This document shows, piece after piece, positions 19,111-30,331 of a stretch of 64,000 nt of DNA. Below the pieces are notes generated by a model. The model worked only from the letters and a program-made list of their open reading frames with translations. It made no database searches and was not told the origin of the DNA. The position numbers were made by a program, and so were the translations under genes. Within the stretch, counting starts at the first letter, position 1, and every line of letters starts with the position of its first letter. The DNA is taken from the NCBI GenBank assembly GCA_029207755.1, contig JARCOQ010000004.1, positions 40,232,305 to 40,296,304 on the forward strand, given 5' to 3'. The DNA is from Chamaea fasciata. Taxonomy: Eukaryota; Chordata; Aves; Passeriformes; Sylviidae.

Positions 19111-19650
19111 TGTCCTGGGTTGTAGTATAGGATGTGCACAAAGTATTCTGTCATCATCCTCATGAACTGTTGAATCCAGGTGGGGCAGTGTTTTCCCAGA
19201 CCCCCTCCCTCTGGGCCATTAGCTTCTGTTAATGCCCCATCAAATGCCTTGCCCATGACTCATAGATAACTCCCACCGGGAGCTATCTCTGTTTAATGGG
19301 CCATCAAGGACCCCCTGCATGACTCATCATCCCATTGTGAGATGCTTTGCCCAGGGGGAGGAACCAAGTATTCTCACCTGGATATAATCTGGGGTTTGGG
19401 ACAGTATGGGGGTCCCTTACCCACTGGATTCCCAGAGGAACAGAGCTACCAGACCTTTCTACGGGATCACTGCTTCAGGAAGACCACCTCATCTGGACTG
19501 CTTCCATCATGCTGCTCAGGTTGTATTCTGACTCTGTCAGTGGTCTTTTGTAATATTGCATTTATTTTATTTTACTTTCTTTCTTTTTTTCCTATTAAAT
19601 TGTATCTCTGACTTGGAACCTCTCATTTCTTTTGCTTTCAAACCACTACA
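19111..19650 (+). mobile_element. Solo LTR of the provirus family, nested in CR1
   Basis: It starts TGTCCTGGGTTG and ends AACCACTACA, like the provirus LTR, and has the same block order, a TATA box near 19382 and ATTAAA at 19594-19599. It keeps both U3 blocks with TGACTCA motifs. Flanks are GACAT (19106-19110) and GACAA (19651-19655), a 5-bp duplication with one later change. At 540 bp it is slightly longer than the provirus 5' LTR. It probably arose by LTR-LTR recombination of a full provirus. Confidence 0.93.
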
Positions 19651-20402
19651 GACAACCAGGGATGGTGACTCCACCACCTCCCCAGGCAGATGGTTCCAGT
19701 ACTTTATTATTATTCCTGTGAAAAACTTGTTCCTAGTATCCAGCCTATATTTCCCTTGGTGCAGCCTAAGACTGTCAGTTGCTGCGTGGAGAAGGAGACC
19801 AACCCACACCTGACTACAACCACCCTTCAGGAAGTTGTAGAGAGTGATAAGGTCACCTCTGAGTCTTCTTTTCTCCAGGCTAAACAACCCCAGCTCCCTC
19901 AGCCGTTCCTCACAGGGTTTGTGTTCCAAGCCCCTCACCAGCCTCGTTGCCTCCTCTGGACACGCTCAAGTGTCTCAACATCCTTGCTAAACTGAGGGGC
20001 CAGAACTGGACACAGCACTCGAGGTGTGGCCTCACAGGGGAAGAATGACCTCCCTTCTCCTGCTGGCCACATAATTTCTGATATAGGCCAGGATGCCTTT
20101 GGCCTTCTTGGCCACCTGGGCACACTGCTGGCTCATGTTCAGCTGCGGCCACCAGAATCCCCAGGTCCCTTTCTACCTGGACACTGTCCAGCCACACCGT
20201 GCCCAGCCTATAACACTGCAGGGGGTTATTGTGGCCAAAATGCAGGACTTGGAACTTGAACTTATAAACTTCATCTCATTGGACTCTGCCCATCCATCCA
20301 ATCATTTCAGGTCTCTTTGCAGAGCCCTCCTACCTTCCAACAGATCAACACACGCTCCCAGCTTAGTGACATTGCAAATTTACTAATGAAAGACTCAGTA
20401 AC

Positions 20403-20783
20403 CTAATCCATGTTATCAATAAAAATATTGAACAGAACTGGCACCAGCACAGACCCCTGAGGATCACCACTAGTGCCTGACTGCGAGCTGGATGCAGCAC
20501 CACTCACCACCACTCTCTGGGCCCAGCCATCCAGCCAGTTCCTAACCCAGTGAAGAGTCCTCCCATCCAAACCATGGGCTGCCAGCTTATGCAGGAATGT
20601 GCTGTGGGAGACAGTGTCAAAGGCCTTGCTGAGGTCCAAATACACAATATCCACAGCCTTTCCCGCATCTACCAGGTGGGTCACCTGGTCATAAAGGGAG
20701 ATTAGGCTGGTCAAACATAACCTACCCCTCCTAAACCCATGCTGGCTAGGTCTGATACCCTGGCCATCCTGTAAGTGCTGCAC
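20403..20783 (-). pseudogene. CR1 reverse transcriptase, central fragment
   Basis: A 126-codon minus-strand reading contains YLDLSKAFDTVSH (RT catalytic motif A) and GDPQGSVLVPVLFNIFI (RT motif B region). It starts at about the QHGFR segment and is cut off before the catalytic DD box. Less decayed than the copy near 3 kb. Confidence 0.9.
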
Positions 20784-20880
20784 TCACTATAAACTGTTCC
20801 ATTACATTACTGAATACCTAGGTCAGGCTAACTGACCTATAATTACCAGCTTCAGTAGCTCTGTTATCTGGAGACCCCCA

Positions 20881-22220
20881 TCTTGGATAGCATCTTACCT
20901 TGAAGACAGCATCTGTCAGACATCAGCTTCCCAGGAGACATTAAATGTCAGGTATGCACCTTGGCAGCCAGTGGATATAGACGGGTCCCAAACAAGAAAT
21001 TGCAGGGCAGGAGCCTAAAACACGACAGAAACTGCTGTGTCCAGAAAGCTGATTTTACCAATCTATGGGAAGTCTGGTTCAAGTATATAAGGACCTAAAG
21101 TCCTTGCCTTTAAAATCTGGTCATTGACATGTGTCCCTAACAGTTTCCTTCTCAGGTGTACTTACTGAGGACAAAGCCAATACAGTGCAGGAAAACAGTA
21201 ACTTCTATGAAGTTTTTCTCTGGAATAAAACACAAGGTCATGGCACCCATGCTTCATGTGTATGCCTTAGCTGTTGCTCACTTCTATGTCCATCACGGTT
21301 TTGGTACTTGTTTTACAGGTGCACAGTATGGTTGCTGCAGTTATTCTTAGAAGTCTGTATTGAATGGAATGCTTCAAAAGTTAGAACAATGCAGTAAGCA
21401 AAGTTGCTTATGTAATACATTATCTCTTAATGTAATTTTAATTAACCATTGATATGCCTCTCAATATTTATTAGTTTTCTAACTACTAAAAATACCCACA
21501 CCATTTTCTGGACATAGAGAAAATGTGAACAGATGCACATACTTTCCAGAAAGTTCATTTTAGTGTTTAGAGATTAGTGTCTAGTTTCTGCAAGAATGTA
21601 GTTTCCCTGTACATTTAAACTGGTGTATTCATGAATGTTTTGAAGTTGCCACACACACTAGTTGCAGTTACCCTGTTTCACCTAATTTAGCCTCAAGATC
21701 CAACATTTCTTTCAAATGTTTGTCCTACTAAAACAAGTCATCCTTCTCCATGGTATTTTTCACACAAGTATCATATTTTGTTTGAGATTACCCATCCCAT
21801 GGTGACAGAAAATTTGACTTTTTAAAGTCCTTCCACACTTCAGACCAAGTAAGAGCAAATAAGAATAGGATGAGAAGATGTGGATCATCTCCTTGACTCA
21901 ATGGAAATGTCACTGAGAGTTTTAGACCATGTGCATTGGTCTGTAACTGAAGATGCTTATTATCTGCTTCTCAATTTTCAGTTGCAAGCAAGGTTCAAGG
22001 ACAAAATATCAATTTCTTGCATACAGGGTTTTTGTCTTATCCTGGAAATGTAACAGTAGGAAGGAAAATAAGGAATACAAACTATTATGTAGTACACATA
22101 TAAACTAATAAACTTTTAACTAATACTACAAAGTTAAGTCCTTGAAATTGATTTTAACAGTTAATAAAATTTTACCACTGATTCAGTAGTTGTTCAGGAC
22201 CTTACCTTATTTATATTACA
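20881..22220. other. Unique AT-rich sequence
   Basis: No gene or repeat recognised. A small AAGGAC/GTCCTT hairpin near 21090 follows a GTATATAAGG motif, but nothing else supports a promoter. Confidence 0.55.
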
Positions 22221-22945
22221 AATCATAGAATCATAGAATATCCAGAGTTTGAAAGGACTCAGTAGGATCAATGAAATTCTCCACAGGAGAGATGGAGAAG
22301 TCACACCAGGGGCCTGAGAGTTTTGTTCAAATGCTTCTTGAACTCTGTCAAGGCTTGGTGCTGTGACCACTTCTCTGGGGGAGCCTCTTCCAGTGCCTGA
22401 ACACCCTCTAGAGGAAGAATTTTTTTCTAATATCCAACCTAAACCTACCCTGACACAGTTTCATGCCATTCTCTTGGGTCCTGTCATGGTCACCTGACAA
22501 GAGAGATCACTGCCCCTTTGCTTCCCCTCACAAGGAAGTTGTCACTGCAATGAGGTCTCACCTCAGCTCCTCTCCAGGCTGAACAGACCTAATGATATCA
22601 GCTGCAGCTGAGGTCATTAGGTTTGTTCACCTTCTCTCAAGGCCCTTCACCATCTTCATTGCCCTTCTTTGGACACTTGCTTACAGTTTAGTGTCTTTTT
22701 TCTGTTTTGGTACCCGAACTGCCCCCAGGCCTCGACCTGAGGCTGCCCCAGAGTAGAGCAGGACAATTCCCTCCCTTGACCAGCTGTGTTGCTGTGCCTG
22801 ATGCCCCCCAGGACATGGTGGCCCTCCTGGCTGCCAGGGCACTGCTGGCTCATGTTCAACTCACCATCAACCGGGACCTTCAGATCCCTTTCCCGGGTGC
22901 TGCTCTTTAGCATCTTGTTACCGAGTCTGCCTCTAATAATATGAA
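22221..22945 (-). mobile_element. CR1 LINE 3' fragment with internal fold-back duplication
   Basis: The tandem ATCATAGA motif at 22221-22240 is the CR1 3' terminus on the minus strand. Typical segments follow: TTCCAGTGCCTGA, AATATCCAACCTAAACC, CTCCAGGCTGAAC, CACCATCTTCATTGCCCT. A 48-base near-perfect inverted repeat at 22581-22628 interrupts the expected sequence. Other copies here read on without the inverted part. Confidence 0.92.
22581..22628. repeat. 48-nt near-perfect palindrome within CR1
   Basis: The 24-base arms pair except for one mismatch and wobble-type differences. The centre TCAGCTGCAGCTGA is itself a perfect palindrome. The right arm is an inverted copy of the normal CR1 sequence of the left arm. 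Confidence 0.9.
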
Positions 22946-23426
22946 TTATTTTTTATAATGTTTACCTGCGCTATTGGTTCAATATATTATAGTGCCATTC
23001 TTCTGCTGTATTTCTACTTGTCATTCCAGAGGTTTCTGCTCAACCAAGAGATGCTGTGCTTTCACCTTTGTCAGTGTAGCCATGGCACATTTTGAAGCAC
23101 CCAGACTGATAATGCCTGAAGTGTGGCTCAGGTTTTTGAGCCACACAAAAGCCTGAACTTCAGTACACCTCATCTCCAATCACCTGTCTCTAAAGGATGA
23201 TGCGATATGAATTTTCTAGACAGTTCATTCTTAATAAAACTGAAAAAGTAAAGACAGAGACTAAACTGATGAAACACATACATACACACAAATTAATTAC
23301 CTTTAATTTTCTTCTTAATTCCAATCAGTTTTCAATTTCACTCAGTAAGAGTTTCCTTGTAAACAAAAGAGAATAATAAGAATAGCCAGTATTTTATTTT
23401 CAGTCACTAACTGCGATTATCTTCTT

Positions 23427-23455
23427 TCCATCCATCCATCCATCCATCCATCCAT

Positions 23456-23491
<36 letters not shown>

Positions 23492-23512
23492 CCATCCATC
23501 CATCCATCCATT
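23427..23512. repeat. (CCAT)n microsatellite
   Basis: About 21 tandem CCAT units with one CCGT variant near 23481. No coding meaning is evident. Confidence 0.98.
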
Positions 23513-24687
23513 TCACCTTCCAGTCTTCACTCATGGGCTTATAAAATATTTTTTCCTCTAGTGTCTTGCTTCTTGTCCCCTTGTCTCAGTTATTCTTGCT
23601 TTACCTGCCATTTGTCACAGTATCTCTGCTTTCAAAACAAAATTACCACATCAGAAAACCTCATTCAGTGCTACAAAAATATCTAGCAGGGATACCTGCA
23701 CATGAGAGAAAAACAAGATGGGGCAAAGAAAAAAGTAAGGAAAAACAATATGTTTTCTTTAGAGATAGGTGAAAAAATTGATAATGGCTGTGCTGAGTGT
23801 TTTCCATCCCAGCTAGTGACCTGAGTAAGAAAGTCTCAGCTAATATTCAGGTCTTTAATTTCCCACCTTTTTCTCCCCTTCTCTGGGTTTTTTTCTTCTT
23901 TTAGCACACTTAAGGCATCCCAGTCACCTCCATTTTCACTGATGGGAGCAGATCCTGTTTTTATATAAACCTTAGGCCTCTTCTCTTCCTGAGAGCCTTT
24001 TTATACTTGTATTGCCTTTTATAAAGAAGATGCGTTAGGAGAGTTCTCCTAGGCTTGAAAAAGATTATCTGATAACCTACGGACAAAGAATGTCATTCTT
24101 CCTCTCAGTAAAAGATACTAAAAGCAAACAAAAAGCTGCAAGAAATAGAATAGATGGGTGATCGTTAAAAAAGACTGTCAGCTATCTTTTGGAGAGAGGG
24201 GGCATACGATAAAGTCAAATAGTCAAGAAAGTCAAACTACATTAAGCCTTGCTAAGGAAAATCAAAAATACACACACAGTAGAGAAGGAGATTTTCTTGT
24301 TGCAGAAATAGAAGAAAGGACAGGAAAAAAATTCAGGGGCCAGGATGCAATGTAGAAAGGATTTAGATGTGGGACTAACATGATGTGATCTTTGCTTCAT
24401 TTTTCAGTAAGAAGGATGATGTAAAATCACCAGCAAAATTATATTTAGAACTAGAAATAGACATGTCTACCTGTATAAAGTCAGCATACACAGATTGAGG
24501 AAGCAGATGAAGTCTCTGGACTACGGTCTGGTCTGTAGAGTCAGGTCTAGTAGAAAGATTTTATGATTGAACTGTTTAAGGAGATATTGCTTGACCGCAG
24601 AACAGTAAAGACACATGTCAAGGAAAGGTATTAAAGAAAAACATGATACAATCTGCCCAACACAAATGCTGTGAATGACACAGGAGT

Positions 24688-24713
24688 AAAAAAAAAAAAA
24701 AAAAAAAAAAAAA
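24688..24713. repeat. Poly(A) run of 26
   Basis: An uninterrupted A run follows ACAGGAGT. No retrogene body could be recognised upstream, so it is listed as a simple repeat only. Confidence 0.95.
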
Positions 24714-24979
24714 GTAGGTTGTATTAAATACATTGGCAAAATCATGAAAAAAAAAGATTGCCAAGGGTGGTTTTACTCATGTTAAATAAGCCCTTTGAAA
24801 ACATGTATTATTTGAACAAAGGGTGAATGATGGACTTATTTCACTAGATTTCAAGAAAATATATCATAGAATGGTAGGTCATAGCCAGGCAAAGATAATG
24901 GAAATGGTCATTACTGCAGAAGTCATTAGAAAGGAAGAAATGGCGAAAGGAAATGGTGACAGACACTACTAAAAGGACT

Positions 24980-25560
24980 GGGCAGATGCTACTGGTGGAA
25001 TCTTCAAAAGCTTGACAGACTGATCTTGGACAGTAATAACTTTGGAACAAGAAATGAGAATGTAATAATTAAGTTTACTGATAGTGCAAATTTGAGAGGC
25101 ATCATCAATACACAGGAGAATCAGAATAACATGCAGGAAGAATTAAATGACCGGGTCAAGGAAACTGAGAAGGGACAAAATTTAATCATGCAAAGTGGCA
25201 TCTCATGCATTTGGCAAGATCCACTAATATAAACAGAGAACTCAACAACTGAAATTGACAGAGAAAAAGATGTAGTGTTTTAATCAATCACAGGGTGTCT
25301 GTGACCCTCAGATGTTGCTGTTGTCATGAAAATAAAAGTATCAGGTGAGGTGTTCCCACTCAAGAATAGGGAACTTACAAAGCCTTCTAAATAAAGCTCT
25401 TGATAAGTTCCTGCATGGTCACACACATGCAAGAAAGATTAATTCAGGCTGCAGAAAGTGGCAATTAGTGCTTCTCAGATGATCAGAAGAATGACAAACC
25501 TATCTTACACAAGAAGGCACTTGGCTTGTTTAGAATTGCCACACAAGGGAAGAAAATGGG
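24980..25560 (+). mobile_element. Ancient LINE remnant, CR1-like
   Basis: The stretch TTTACTGATAGTGCAAATTT followed by AGAGGCATCATCAATACACAGG reads as a decayed FADDT-K-type RT box plus the following LINE segment. Later pieces near 25150-25330 keep the order of the CR1-type tail region with many indels. It is far more diverged than the other copies. An old amniote CR1 lineage is likely. Confidence 0.45.
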
Positions 25561-28500
25561 GTACAATTGCCCTCTCTAAAAAAAACCAGGGAAGAGAAGA
25601 GCTATTAAAGCCAAAGGATGGTGCTGGCACAAGAACAAATGAGTGTAAGCAGTCATGAATAAGTATGGGCTAAAATTAAATGAGGGTTTGTGTGAAAGGA
25701 ATGAGGTGCTGGGACTGCAGTTACCGGATTGAATCAGAGGGGCAAAATTTAATTAGGTTTGAAATGAAGCTTCACACATCTCCAAATGAGATTATGCGGT
25801 GTGTTTTCTAGTGTTAAAAGTGGACCAGACTCAGAAGCTCTCTTCCATTACTGTGGTTTTAGCTGCTATTTTTGACAATAAGAACATATGGTGGATATTA
25901 CAGTCATAAAAGCTTTTAAGGGCCCCTTTATGTGTTGTAGGAGTGCACAGAAGTTGTTTATATACTGTAGATTTCTTGAATGTGTTCATGGACCCAAAGA
26001 AAAAGCTTATGAAGGAAATTAATGTGGACCACCTGTCCATCCCATTGCCAGTGCCATATTCTTAAGTGTTCTGCACAGTTTTAGTAACATATATAAGGCT
26101 CCTGTCACTTTTCTTGAGAGACTATTTCAGGGTCCAGTTGATCCTTCTTAGTAGCAGTTCTAAAATTACACTTTCCTGAGAATAATTCCTAATCTACACT
26201 TTCCTTTGCAGTAATTACCCTATTCTTATGTATTTTTTGAAGGTACAAAACTTTTCAGCTGCTTCTCAACATTTAATGAGTATTTAGTAATTTATATTTC
26301 CCTCATAACTTATCTTGCCATCAATCATTACTACAGCTCTTGTTATAGTTTCTGTAATTCTGTGGTAAAAGAAATCAATTATATTCTGCTTAATAGCCCT
26401 CAGGGGGTAGGAGAATACAGGTATCTAACATTTCACTTTGAAAAATTTATACTCTTTAAAAATATATAGTACTGGGACTTTTGCTTTTTCAAGTTAAATG
26501 CAAACCCCAGTGCGTTCTGAGACCAACACCTGCACCATTAATGAGAGTTTTCCTCCACAATGACCTGTGTGACTTCACTGATGGAAGCCCTGGTCTGACA
26601 TTGCCAGGATCTTTTCCTGAAATAGCTCGTGTTGACCTGAAAGCACCTCTTTCTCACAGATACTCTGCTGGAACAAGTGAAAAACTGTCTCTTCTCATGA
26701 CAATACTCTGAAAGAAAAGAAGAATAAAAGAGAGTCTTTTATATGTTTCGAGTTCTTATATTTTTGTCCATAGTTTAAAAATATATGAACACTGTTATAT
26801 TATGAACATAGCCATTCAAGGGCACTGGAAAGGGGGAAGAGGAGCAATTCTTTCTCCCTTTATCTGGGCCATTGCAGAAGCCAGCATTGAGTTCTCCTTC
26901 CACTTTAAGAGATCGAGGCAGAAATGGCAGTAATCACCAAAACCCAGGCACCCTCAAAAGGATCCCAAGTGTATCTGTTCATTTTCCCCTGAAAATGGCA
27001 TCAGATGCTTATGAAGTAGATATTAATGAGTAAGAATGCAGGGACTTTTTTTTTTTTTAATTATCCTCTGAGTTTTATACAGCACAATACCCAATATTAT
27101 TTTTATCTCTCTCCTTAGAACTGTTCAGCATAGCTACAAACAATTAGTCTAAGAGTACCAGATAAATCTCGTTTTATGTGAAAAAAATATACGCTGCCAC
27201 ATCTGCATTTGCTATGTATAATGTAGACTTCTATATTTATGCTTCCCTTCCTGGGGCCCTAGTAGGTACTTGCAGCAAGTAAACATGTAAAGGACACTTT
27301 TTCAGAACTATTTGTTATACTTTCAGGTAAAAATCAATGGACAATACTTCCACATATAAGAAAATAAATTTTTGCAACGTCAGTACTTTTTTGCTATCCC
27401 CAAACAAAATAAACCCCTAATTTGTGTATAGAATGCTAGTAAAGTATCAACATAATCAATTAAGTTGCAAAATATAGCAAAACTAGAGAATTATGTTTAT
27501 TTTTTCCTTTAGACAACAATTGATCTTTACATAAGACTGATCATTAGTTTTGTCCTATCTTTGAAGGATTAAAAGTGTTTAAATTTTCTGCTAAATTTGT
27601 TGCATTTTGTTTATTGACAGCACAATGGAAGAGGTGTCTCTGACAACCACTGAGCCTCTAAGTTTTATGTAATAAGCACATAAACCTGGCTTTATGTTTT
27701 ATTTTTCTGGAAAACAAAAGATGTTCAATGAATCAAGCCAGGAGTGTTGACACCTAATTTTTTCAAAGGGAGTGTGTAGGACCTAGATTTTCAGTAAAAA
27801 TATGATCTTGGGAAAAACAGCTTTACAGCAAGCCATCTTGATTGCTTTGGTAAGAAGAAATGGTTGATTTATGCATATGTAGATCAGAAAGTGACTGCTC
27901 AATGGTTTTTGTTTCTGCGCTGTTGATTCATATCCAACACAACATCCATGAGATTTAAACATCACTAATTTTTGCTGAGATTTTTTGTAGCTTCCTGGAT
28001 AATTCTGATACTAAAAACTTGAATTGCTCTGTTCTATCCTAAGAAAAGATAGCTGGCCTGCAGTAGTCTGATAACATACAGTATCCAGAGGAACAGCAAA
28101 CTTCAAAAGATGGATATCTCCAAGTAAGAGACCACATTTCCTATTCAGAAGGCCAGGTATTCATTTAAAGTAGCTTAGTGCTTGATTAGATGCCGATGTA
28201 TATACTTTAATCAAATCCTAATTATTCATTCAGAAGAAAATAAGGAGCTTTTCTTAAAAAATCAGTAATATAGCTGAATAGGTTATATAGCGTAAGAACA
28301 TGTACATGCATAATACAGAAAATTTACCAATAAATATAGATATAGACATTAGATGTAATAGTGCTTATAAAATGATATGTTATTTGTTGGTAGACACTTT
28401 CTCTTTTTTAGACTTAATAACCTATCATCCTTGTGACTGTACTTAGTCACCCAAAACCTTCCTTAAGTAAAATAAGGACCTTGATTATCATTCCTTACCA

Positions 28501-29979
28501 GGAAACAATATTATCGTTCTACCTTTGGAATTTTATCACATAAGTAATTACTACCAACACCTCAGTAGTTTCTTCCAAGGAGAAATATGCTGACATCATG
28601 GAAGATCCAAAAATAACATTAATATGTAAGAGGAGATTGGAGAAGTACAGACTTACTACCCTTTAGTCAAAGTGTGGAGTGTCAAAGACACCATTTACAC
28701 TCTACAAAGCTCATTGCTGACAGAAGCTAGCCTATGGCAATTCTGCCTGCAGCACCACTTCCATGTTTATCAGAAAGAGCCAAGTTTTGCCATGAAATAT
28801 TAATTTCTGGTAGATCCAGCTGCTCAACAGTGTCAAGAGGATGTCTGTCAGCCTTGGAGGCAGCTGTACATGTAAATTAATTATTCTGGTTTTATCAACA
28901 GCAAATACATCTCTTTAGAACAACTTCCTTTCTTTTTAAAGGAAAAAGTCTCTAACTTTTCACTAAACACACCTCACTAAACACAGGCATACAGGTGAAC
29001 TGGCTATAGCAGAATTGTGCTGAAGGTATTTTTCCATCACTTGTTAGCAGAAAGGCTAAGAGCAAAAAGGTGCCTCTTTTCAGGTGAGACAGTAAAGCCA
29101 GTATGCAAGTTTTTGATTCATCTTGTGATTGTCTTGCCAGCAAGTCTTCTGTTCAGATTGAATTAGAGTGACTGAGTCCCTGTTGCTAATCCAAACAAAG
29201 ATTCTGGCACAAAAAATCATCTCCAGAATTAGATCTGAAACTTCTTTTGTGAGGAATTTTAAAAATTAGTACTGAGAAATAATGGTTGCTACTGAGTCAA
29301 AAGACAAAACAAAACAAATTTTTAAGTATTAAATTCTGCCCTTATCAGCAAGGATACTGTGTCAAAAGAAGAACTTACACAAGTGAACATGTTCATTATA
29401 TACCTTCCTTTGAAACTTAAAAATAAACTCTTAGTTCTTGATGATTTTATGCCTCTAGAACAGTGGGGAAGGTTTGGTCCTTACTGTAGCTCAGCAGTTT
29501 GGAAGCTGCATCTTTGCTTTGTGAATACCTCTAAAATCACATTGATTTCAGCAGAAGTAAGACAGAAGGATCTTAAACCAATGGCACAAGGTCTTTACAT
29601 CCTTTTTATTTCCATCAGCAGCCTCTAGTCAATGGAAAAGTCCAAAGGGAAACTGGGAGACACTTCCCAGTCATGCCATAGAGGCGGAAATACTGGATCA
29701 CTTCAGTTTCTTGCTAGAATCTTCATGTAAGCAGTTTCTAAAATATCCTGTCCAAAATGGAAAGCTGTGATACAAGCAAGTCAGCCATGTGGTAAAAAAT
29801 TATTGTTTTAGTATGGAAAAATAATTTCTGAAATGTAATAGTAACTGTCATCTCTTGAAGAGAAAATATGAAGGACAAGTTATTTTAAATGTTGTTGGAG
29901 CACTTTTTTTGCCTGTAGAACTCTAAATATTTTTTGCTCCTTTTAGGCATTTTTATTTGTAAGATATTTATATGGCATA

Positions 29980-30030
29980 TAAGCATCTCTTCTCTCTTCT
30001 TCTCTCTTCTCTCTTTTTTCTTAATTTTTT
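29980..30030. repeat. Polypyrimidine (CTTCT)n tract
   Basis: About 50 bases of nearly pure C/T, ending in a T run. It produces Lys/Glu-rich or Phe/Ser-rich chance ORFs on the two strands. Confidence 0.9.
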
Positions 30031-30270
30031 TTTTCAAACGAGAAAAAGTTGTCCACCAGATTTCACATGGCCTTAGAAGTTGTCCACCAGTGCCCACAGA
30101 ATCACTGGACATGTGCTAAAAATCTCTGTGTTAGGCAGATTCAGTGCAAGAATTAATTTCGTCTTCATTTACTTCTTGCTCTCTGACAAAACTCTGACAA
30201 GCTTCCCAAGTCCTAAATCTGTGAGTAGCAATAGTCTATAATTTTCCACCAAGATTTGAAAATTAAAAGC

Positions 30271-30331
30271 AGGGAGAGAGAGATGGGGGGGGGGGGGGGG
30301 GGGGGGGAGGGAGAGAGGGAGAGAGATCAGG
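30271..30331. repeat. G23 homopolymer in a purine-only tract
   Basis: A run of 23 G (30285-30307) lies within GA-rich sequence on both sides. The minus strand reads Pro/Leu/Ser-rich, which is an artefact. Confidence 0.95.

Larger units (their letters stand above)
18990..20880 (-). mobile_element. CR1 LINE, interrupted by a nested solo LTR
   Basis: Minus-strand CR1 sequence runs from its 3' end near 18990 to 19110, breaks for the LTR at 19111-19650, and resumes exactly at 19651 (CCAGGGATGGTGACTCC) to about 20880. It includes the tail region with the GGACAC and AGGTGTGGCCTCAC segments and an RT fragment at 20403-20783. The element is 5'-truncated, as most CR1 copies are. The perfect continuity on both sides shows the CR1 was there before the LTR. 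Confidence 0.93.

Noticed and set aside
23427..23512. CCAT repeat as a CRISPR-like or satellite array
   Set aside because: Plain tetranucleotide microsatellite with no spacers.
24688..24713. Poly(A) run as the tail of a retrogene
   Set aside because: No upstream exon-like sequence or flanking target duplication was seen.
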